Below, one piece after another: positions 53,301-62,300 of a stretch of 64,000 nt of DNA. Within the stretch, counting starts at the first letter, position 1; every line of letters starts with the position of its first letter. The translations under genes and the position numbers were made by a program. Source of the stretch: Datnioides undecimradiatus (taxonomy: Eukaryota; Chordata; Actinopteri; Lobotiformes; Datnioididae); NCBI GenBank assembly GCA_008933995.1, contig WARS01000029.1:7068332-7132331 (forward strand). Direction: 5' to 3'. Below the pieces are notes generated by a model. The model ran no database searches. It was not told where the DNA came from and saw only the letters and a list, made by a program, of their open reading frames with translations.

Positions 53301-56300
53301 TTTTTCTCTCTGTAAAACAGCTGTCAGCAAGCCCCGGGGGCTGCCTAATTACCCCCTGGTCAGCCCCCTCCTAGTTATTAGTCTCACTTTGAAGTGAGTC
53401 AAGCCTGCTGACATCTTACAACACTCGGACATGACACAGTGGAAGTGCGTGTCCACACTAAGGCTGCTCAATATGAAAATGCACGTTTTCCTCCCATATT
53501 GTACCTGCACAGCACAGGTGTTGTCATTAGCTGTGAACATTTTAATGTACTTTGGTAAAGAAGTGTGCACTTGTAAAATAGCAGCTCAAACTGGCATTTC
53601 AGTGTGTGCTTGAGCGCATTTACTGCATCAAACAAATCTACTCTCTTCTTTTCCTTAGCTCCTCAGCAGAAATAAAGAAATATGGAAACATTATAGCAAC
53701 AGTTTGTTTGTTTGAGAGCGGGAGTGCACAGAAAGGAGCTGTATCAGCTCAAATGTTGGATGTGTTGCATAGTTTCGTTGTTTGCCAAGCTAAATAGAGC
53801 AAAGGAGCGATTTGCAGCTGTTTACCTGTAGTTTTACTGAGAGATGATGGGAGCGAGTAGGAGGGAGGGAAAGGGGGGATGCTGAGATAGGAGGAGGATG
53901 CATTGTGATTGGAGTGAATGCAGATGACCATGAGGAAAAACAGAGGGATAGATGGAGCAGGTGATGAAGCGAGTGTCAGAAAGTAGTTTGTCCCTGACAC
54001 ACTGACACACGTTGCTGCTGAATCGGGTAGTGGTATGCATCCTCAGCACAGGGTGACCTCGTGGGTTGGAAGAAGCAAGTGAGGAGTGAGCCTGGCTTGG
54101 CTGTAAAACCACTTCTTCTGACACCCTGAAGTTTTTACCATAACAGGGTCATCTAGTCAGCATAGTGCGGCCTTAGGCGCCTCTAAGATTAAGATCAATA
54201 CAGTGGCGAGTTGAGGTGTTTCATTTTGTTTCAAGTCAAGGTTGTCACAGATCAAAAGTGGCGTCTGTAAATTTACTGTCAGCATCTGGTAAATGTGCTG
54301 TATTTCTTTCAAAAGTTGTCATCACTGACGATTGAAGTTGAAGCATCAGTACAAAACTGCACATTCCTTCACACCTACTGTATTCATGTGCGTCTATTCA
54401 ACCTCTTGAACTTGTAACTAGTGACCTGTCGCAGCAGTCCAAAGACACTGTCATATTTTGGTTTATGGGCAGCATGCACGGAATAACATATTAGCATCAC
54501 TGGCATCTTAGATGGATACAACTTTAAATTTTATAGTTTTGGGACATTGTGACTACTAGCGCTTACACTGTATTTTTGTACATGCTGGAAAGGTCAGAGA
54601 CTCTGGAGATGATTCTAGCATTGGGAATAGGATAGAGAAAACACACCCTTGACGGGTTGAGTTACACATCATGAATCAATTGGAAAATCTTTTCAGATTC
54701 CACAGCTTCTCTGCGTCTGGATTCAATATTCCTCCCTGTTTTACCAATAAAGGGGAAATGATGATGAAAGATATGCTGTGAAACATTATTAGCTGTAGTA
54801 ACAGCCATCACTCTTCCTGCTACAGTGACAGTAAAAGTTTATGCTCTGTTACTTCTTGTGGCTCAGCCTGAATTCGTTCTGGGTTTGATGTGTCAGGATT
54901 TTGAGTTCACATTTCTCAAAGCTAGATACACTTTGTTCCAAAATGACGGAAATAATATTTTCTAAAACATTTTCACATTAACAATAGAAGACCCAAATCG
55001 ACCTAAAACACAGTTTAAACTGTAACAGTTTTTCAATTGTACTTTCAACTTCTTACCTTGACTTTATCAAAGATTATTCACTGATTGATTAAATTAAACC
55101 ACTACAATGACAGTAATATATCAAATCAATTAAATAAGCAAATTACAAAAAATATTGTGTAATTAATTGAATTTGATGCATTTACACTTTTTAATGCCTT
55201 GTTTTCTCCCCTAGAGGTGCCCAGGGCCTCGGTGCATCCCCGGAATCAAACCTTTACAACAGGAGATGAAGTGAGGATCAGATGCTCAGCCAGTGGCTAC
55301 CCTCCACCCCGTCTGGTCTGGACCCACAATGACATGTTCATCATGGCATCCAACAGGTGAGTTCATCTCCTTCAAAATGAACATATTCAAGGAATTTTAT
55401 GTATCTTCATTTGCAATGTGGACAGTGTTAAAGATTTTCATAGACGTGCAAAATGGTTTCCTGAGCTAGTTATAATGAAAACTGCTATAAGTCTGCCAGT
55501 GTTTGAGTATTGTGAGATTAGTCAATCAATCAATCAGAATCAGTAGTTTTGCTTCCTTTCTCAGTCACACTCCTGTATGCACTCTTTGATCATGCTTGGA
55601 CTCCATATGAACTGATCTGTGTATTTTGTGTCTTCAGACACAGGATGACTCCTGATGGCACGCTAATCATAAGAAACATGGAGCAAAAGGATGGAGGTGT
55701 CTATGGCTGCCTGGCCAGCAACCAGGCGGGGACAGACACGATGATCTCCATCCTCACTTACATCGGTGAGAGCCACAGAAAACATGCACCCGTTCATTTG
55801 TACTTACTTTCTCTATTGTACTCATATTTTGTGTGTATGTTCAACAATACTCCTTCCCTAGAATCTCCTGTGGTGACCGTGGCATTGAGTGATATTCTCA
55901 TTGGCATTGGAGAAACCACAGTGATGGCCTGCTCTGCATCTGGGACCCCACAGCCTGAGATCTTGTGGTACAAAGGTAACACTAACAAAAAAAAAAGTTT
56001 GCACATTCTGGAGGAAAACTACAAAAAATATTAAATGTGTGCTCTAATCCTTAGGGGACGTCCAGCTGCAGCCATCAGCCCTCCTGGATGTGGACACTTT
56101 ACGAGGAACTCTGACAATCAAGCAGACTCAGGATGTCGATGCTGGAGACTACACCTGTGTAGCTGTCAACGCTGCTGGCACCTCGTCAGGAAAGATCTCT
56201 CTCGATGTTGGTGGTAAGAGCATACTTAACCTTGTAAAAGCATGACTGGGTACCATGAACCCAGAATAAAATAGGAAGATTACTACTTGTGAGCCTACTG

Positions 56301-59300
56301 AAACATTATTCAATTTGACAGGAGTTTGGTAATGACGCAGTCATTGCTTGTTTTTTTGAGTACTCTAAGGCCTTCGCCTCTGTTCTGGATCATAAAATCT
56401 GTTTCAAATGATGGGTTGCCCAGTTTTTTACAGTCCAATCCAGCAGCAGATACCTTTCTATCTTAAATTATGGCCAAATGTATTAGCTTCGCAGAAAAAA
56501 CAAGTGGGATTTCAACTCTCCATAGTAGTTTAAAGCCTCTGGTAGTGACTTTATTCCCTTTGCAAATTCATGCTTAGTGAGAACAAATGGTTCAAAAGCC
56601 CAACTGTGAAAATGACAATTCAGTAGAGCATGTACATTAATACATACATATGTCCATTAAGGAAGGCATCATTGCTATTTGTTTATCCTTACATACTTAA
56701 CCTCTTGTACACATGTTTTTATGATCTTAACTGAACTGGCAAGTGGTGAATTAAGGTAACACTTCATTTGTGGGCTGGAACTCTTAAATCATCAATGAAT
56801 CGACTGTTTTGTGTAAAGTGATACAAAAATGGTTTGTTGCTATTGCTACTGAATGATGGATTTACCAGGGCAGGGACAGAGTGTCTGGTTTACACTTTAA
56901 ATAAGGTTACATATGTCGAACTGCAAGTTAGAGCTTTGTACATACTCACATGAATTTTAAAATGACTGAATTGGCTCTGAAGTTGCTGTTAATACTGCGT
57001 TTCTATACATCATCTTTTGTATAAGTCCAAACTCTTAGTCTTGAACCTGCACCTGTGGAATCCTTATATCTTCAATATTAAACAAAAAGACATAACAGAT
57101 TACATAGTCATAGTCATGTAGTCATTCAGATTGTCTGAAGACATTAAAACTCATCTCATTATGATAAAATGTCATTTTTAATTATTCTTATATAATGACA
57201 GAATTTTATGGATGACATTTTGCATTTCAAGTTTTATTTCAAAATGTCACTTTTCAGATGGAGGCGTTGTTGCCGCCCTCTCACCTTTCAGCCAATCACA
57301 ATCCCTGTTACCTTAGCAAGTTCAGTAACTGCTACCAAATGTAGCCAGTTAGCTCCTGTTAGCCAGAGCAACAGTAAAGTGCAGCGTTATTCTGAACCAA
57401 ACAACCAGAGGCTGCCGCTGGAAATAGATTTCAGGTAACAGGCACAGTAGCTAAACTTGTGGAACTTTTATATGCTGTATTTTATCTATTTATATTATGT
57501 ATTATTATTATATAAAAGGCTGCTAATGCTATTTAGCTAGCTAGACCCTGTGTTAGCGTTGTTAGATAACTCCCTACGCCACAGACAGGGAGTTCAGAAA
57601 ATGTCTTAATCATCTTTAAAATCAAACTACAGCTGTAGAAACTTTAAAATAACTAGTTAATTACATCTAAGGTGTTGCTGTCAACAATGCCTCCTCACTT
57701 TTGTGCTGAGTAAGGGACCACAGTCACAACACTGACTAGTGTTAGCTTATTAGCTAGGTATGTAGCATTAGCAGTCTTGAACCAAGCTGAATAAATTAAA
57801 GAGGATCGTTTCTGTGACTGTGTACTGCCAGGGGCTAACAGGCTAACTCTGATAGCACTTACGGTGCTTGCTTTAGAGGCAGGGGCCATGTGATTGGCTG
57901 GTGGCAATACAACTCTCATAAGTGACATTATCAGATATAATTTTCACATTTTACACACAGTGATTATATTTCCTAAATTTTATTTAATATTGGGCACATT
58001 GGCGATTCCTACTCCCACTTCAGTACATCTGTTCTTAAAATCAGTAGTGAACAGCTCAAGCTTGCATGATAGACAGCTCATTTGTCTGTAGGTTGAGTAT
58101 CCCCTAAACATTTTGACCTTTGCCACCTTCAACCTTGATCCCTTCAGCCGCACCCAAGTTCACCCGAGAGCCTTCAGATGTGGCAGTGGACATCGGCTCC
58201 AATGTGACCCTGCCGTGCCTTGCTGAGGGCTACCCTGCACCACAGGTCATCTGGAGGAGAGAGGATGGAGTTCCCATTTCCAACAGGCCCCGAACACATG
58301 GCACTATTACACAGAGCAGGGGAGTTCTACACATCACCAGTAAGTTTTTGAGTGGGATCATGCATACACATTATACATGAAAATGCTTGAGGTTTACACC
58401 TAAATATTCTTATTTGTCTCAGGCCTGTGGGTGGAGGATGAGGCGGTATATGTCTGTGAGGCTCACAACCACTTTGGCAAGATCCAGGCCCTAGCCAGAA
58501 TCACGGTGACTGGACTGGGTGAGTACAGCATTTGAAAAGTCTTGCCTCTCTGACTCTGCAGACATTTTTTCCTTTTCTCCCTCTCAGATGACTTCAAAGA
58601 CACAGCCCTGTGGAGGACAAAATGCAAACACACACTTACACACGCTTACATTTTTTTTTCTGATACGTCTAATCAAGGACCATATCGAGTCTCCATGTCC
58701 AGTACTTTTTCTAAAACAACATACAGTTACTTTGAGTACCTACATCTAAAATGTTTGTGCATGCCTGTCTGTTTCTGTTTCAGTCTTTGCACGTGAGTCT
58801 AAGTTCATTAGCACATTTCAGTGGGTGTGTTTGAACACATGTGCCTTGTTAACCACTGTTTCTGTTTCACCATTTTCTCTACAGTGGAAACACACTGAGC
58901 TCTTTTTGTGTGGGCCAAAGGTTAGAAACCACAGACCAACCCAGATGACATATATTACTGCCCCACTGCCCCATTTCCCTCCTGGGAACATTGTCTCATG
59001 AGAAACACTCAGCATGTGCAGAAGCACATGTTAAGTAGTGAACAATATTGGAAGTACAGACTAATGAAGTTGATATATCCATGACATGCTTCTGTGTGTG
59101 TTTTTGTGTGTATGTGAGGTTGTACTCCTAGTCTAGTCAGGGTGGTCGTCAAATTCCAGACGACATCCTGTTGTCTATCACAGCCCCCGCAGATGACTTC
59201 AGCACTGTCTGTGCGAACACAGCTAAATGAGACAAACGTGATGTCACATGTGTGTTTGTGTATGTGTTGTGTAGAGGTCTGCATATGTGAGGGAAGAGGG

Positions 59301-62300
59301 GGTGTATTGATACTTTTAGCAGCTGTGGAAAGTGTGTAGTGTAATGTGCTGCATTGTAAATGTGTTTATGGCAGCCGTGCACCTCCCACTTATCATAATG
59401 TACGCACACAAACATTTACACGTGCTTCATTTCAGTTTTTCCAGTCATGAGACGCTTTGAGTATTAGTTTATTACTTTTGTCTGACAATATTTAAGAAAA
59501 TTTAAGAAACTTTGTTTTTTTCTATTGAGTTGATGCAAACATGCTAACATTTAAAATATATATTTGTAACATTTCCTGCCTGTCTGGAACATGTGAGATT
59601 TCTTGTAAGCAGTAATAGTAAAAGTAGTAATTGGTTGCATTTTTACAGCTCCTTGCTGATAAGAAGCCCTTTATAATTTTTTGTTGGTATCTGTAGTGTC
59701 ACCTGTCATTGCGATGAGTCCAACTGTGCTCAATGTGATCGAGGACCAGCAGGTGACTTTGCCCTGTGTGCTGTTGGCTGGGAATCCGCTGCCTGAGAGG
59801 CAGTGGCTGCACAACTACGGCTTGGTGAGGACATAAAGAGGAAATTCACACATCGTCCATGTCTTTATTTTGCAACTGAGGTAAAAAAAACCCCCCAATG
59901 ATTTCATTTGAACCTATGTAACCTACAAATCTTTCAGCTGACCTCAGACCAGTATGTGACAGTGCGGAGGGACGGCAGTCTGCATATTGAGAGAGTTCGG
60001 CTGGATGATGCGGGTGACTACACCTGTCTGGCTGAAAGCATTGTTGGAGCCACCAACCACACCACCACTGTCAACGTCTATGGTAGCGTGCAAAAACATA
60101 CACACAAACCAATTATAAACAAACATGCATATGCAAAAAAATGATGAAAATCACAGTAGTTCAGTCTTTCTCACTTTAGAGCTTTGGTCTCATATTGTGA
60201 ACATTAGATTAACATGGACAAATGTGTGCATACAATGAGAACTGGCTATTTGCTGTCGTCCTATTTAGCCTTTATAAGCAGTATACAAACACTTAGAGAG
60301 CTGGACACATAAAAAGCACAAAAACACATGAATCATGCCCTAAAGGAGAAGGTATAATTATTGACAAATACAAATACTTTACATTAATAACCCCCCCCCC
60401 CTCCAAAATGTCCTTATAATTTTATCCAGTTACATCATGGTGTGTTATTATAAACCATCTGTTAAGTGTTCGTATTCTGTTTATTAAAGGCATACTTAAA
60501 GTTAAATGTTGCTGTTGGAACAATCCAAGGATCCAGATTTTATTCATACTGGAAAACTTAATGTCCACCTTATTAATCACCTGTGATTTTTGTTTGCTGC
60601 GAGGAATCAAACATCTCCTTTTTCTTACCTCATCTATTTCTTGGTGTCCCTCTTACTGTAAACGTCTCCTTTACGCTGCAGAAGGCTCTTAACCTCATGA
60701 ATAGGATTATCTTTGAGGTTGCATTAAAACCAGGAGCAGCTGAGGGTAATAGCAGACTTTGGAGCACAGCAAGAGGGGAAAATGTGTTCTCCATTTATAC
60801 TAAAGTCAGTCGTTGCCAGCTTCTACCAACTTAAATAGGAATCGTCCGCAGCATGTTCGTAACAGCGCTGCACCCCTCAGTTCTTGAAATTAGGTCAGTC
60901 CTTTTCAGATGCACCTACAGAAACTCACTGGACATTACGCTATGTAGCACAGTGTATTGTTAGTTTGCTATAACCTTTTAGGAATACTTTCCACAGTATA
61001 CAATACTGCAAACAGGATAGAAGAGCGCAGATAGAAGACCACTAAGCAGTGCCAGCGCATACCGTGTACGCTGTGTGCGAGTGTGTTGTTTAGTTAAATT
61101 GCATTTTTCATTTCCAAGAGGATGCCTTTAGCCTGCAAGGGCTGATCATTTCTGCAGATTCCAGGGAACGAACAAACAAAAACAAATAGTGAGGGAGGGA
61201 GAGAAAACACATGAACAGGAAGATTAAAAACGTGTCATATCTGGTCTAAATGCTGCACGTCTATTCAGGTACAAGCCTTTTCCAGACGCTATTATATAAC
61301 ACACAGAAACAAGGTAGAGGTGCTATGTACAACGACCAAATGCACAGTATATCCAGAGCACAACATGCAGCCGTAGAACCACTTTGTCAAGACCGCTTTG
61401 ACTGAATGCATATATGCACAAATAAACATATTTGATGTGTCTTCTCGTGTTTCCAGTAATCCCTACCATTCAGCATGGCCCTCAGGTCTTCAGCACAATT
61501 GAGGGCACACCCATCACTTTGCCCTGCCACGCTAGCGGAATACCCACTCCAGAGATTACCTGGGCCAAGGTATGTATTGGCATTACCTCTCTGAGTTCAA
61601 AGTGGTGCTCTGTTCTCCTGCCACTGAACACCTTCATTTCTCTCCATGAATGGTAAAATAATGAAACGCAGAATGAGAGAAACCACATGAAATGAGTTAT
61701 TGTAACATTGAATCAAGAAAAAAATGCAGGTCAGTGGTACGACAGCCAAAATCAGATTTCAGCCTGAACTCACCACACGAGACTCCACAACATGCAGAAT
61801 TGGGAAAGCTCATCGCCAAAGTAAACAATGTCATGCCATCGCAAAGTCAAAATGTTCAACAGGCATTTTATGATTTTGTGACTCACAAACTCCCACTCAA
61901 GCACAAATCATTCACTTCTTGAGTCTGTAGTTGTAAGTGAATGCAGCTCATTTGGACTGGTTATGTGCACTATTAATATCGATTTGTCCCTGTGTGTCTG
62001 TGCAGTTCTTTGCAGCGATAACTGGAAAACTTGTGTCCCAACTAAAGCAGAGCAAGTTCTTGTCTTGTTTTGCGTCGAAGGGTTGCTGCAACTATTGCTA
62101 TGGTTGAAAACTGTGTGAGGGCACATGTGTGTGCCTCATGTGCTCCTCCATGAAATCTGCTCTACCTGCGACCATTGGCCTGTACAGTGTGCTCAGTCTG
62201 TACATGTTCACTTTGCATGCTTTAGTGTGTACTAAGAGCCGGTGTGTGTGTGTGTGCGCGAACAGTTCCTCCCTCCACTCCCTCTTTCCCATCTTCTACA

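Noticed and set aside
57261..57436. Possible coding exon in intron 15 ending at TTTCAG|GTAACA
   Set aside because: The frame has no similarity to Ig domains, would disrupt the exon 15 to exon 16 join, and lies inside a repeat-like element with inverted ends.
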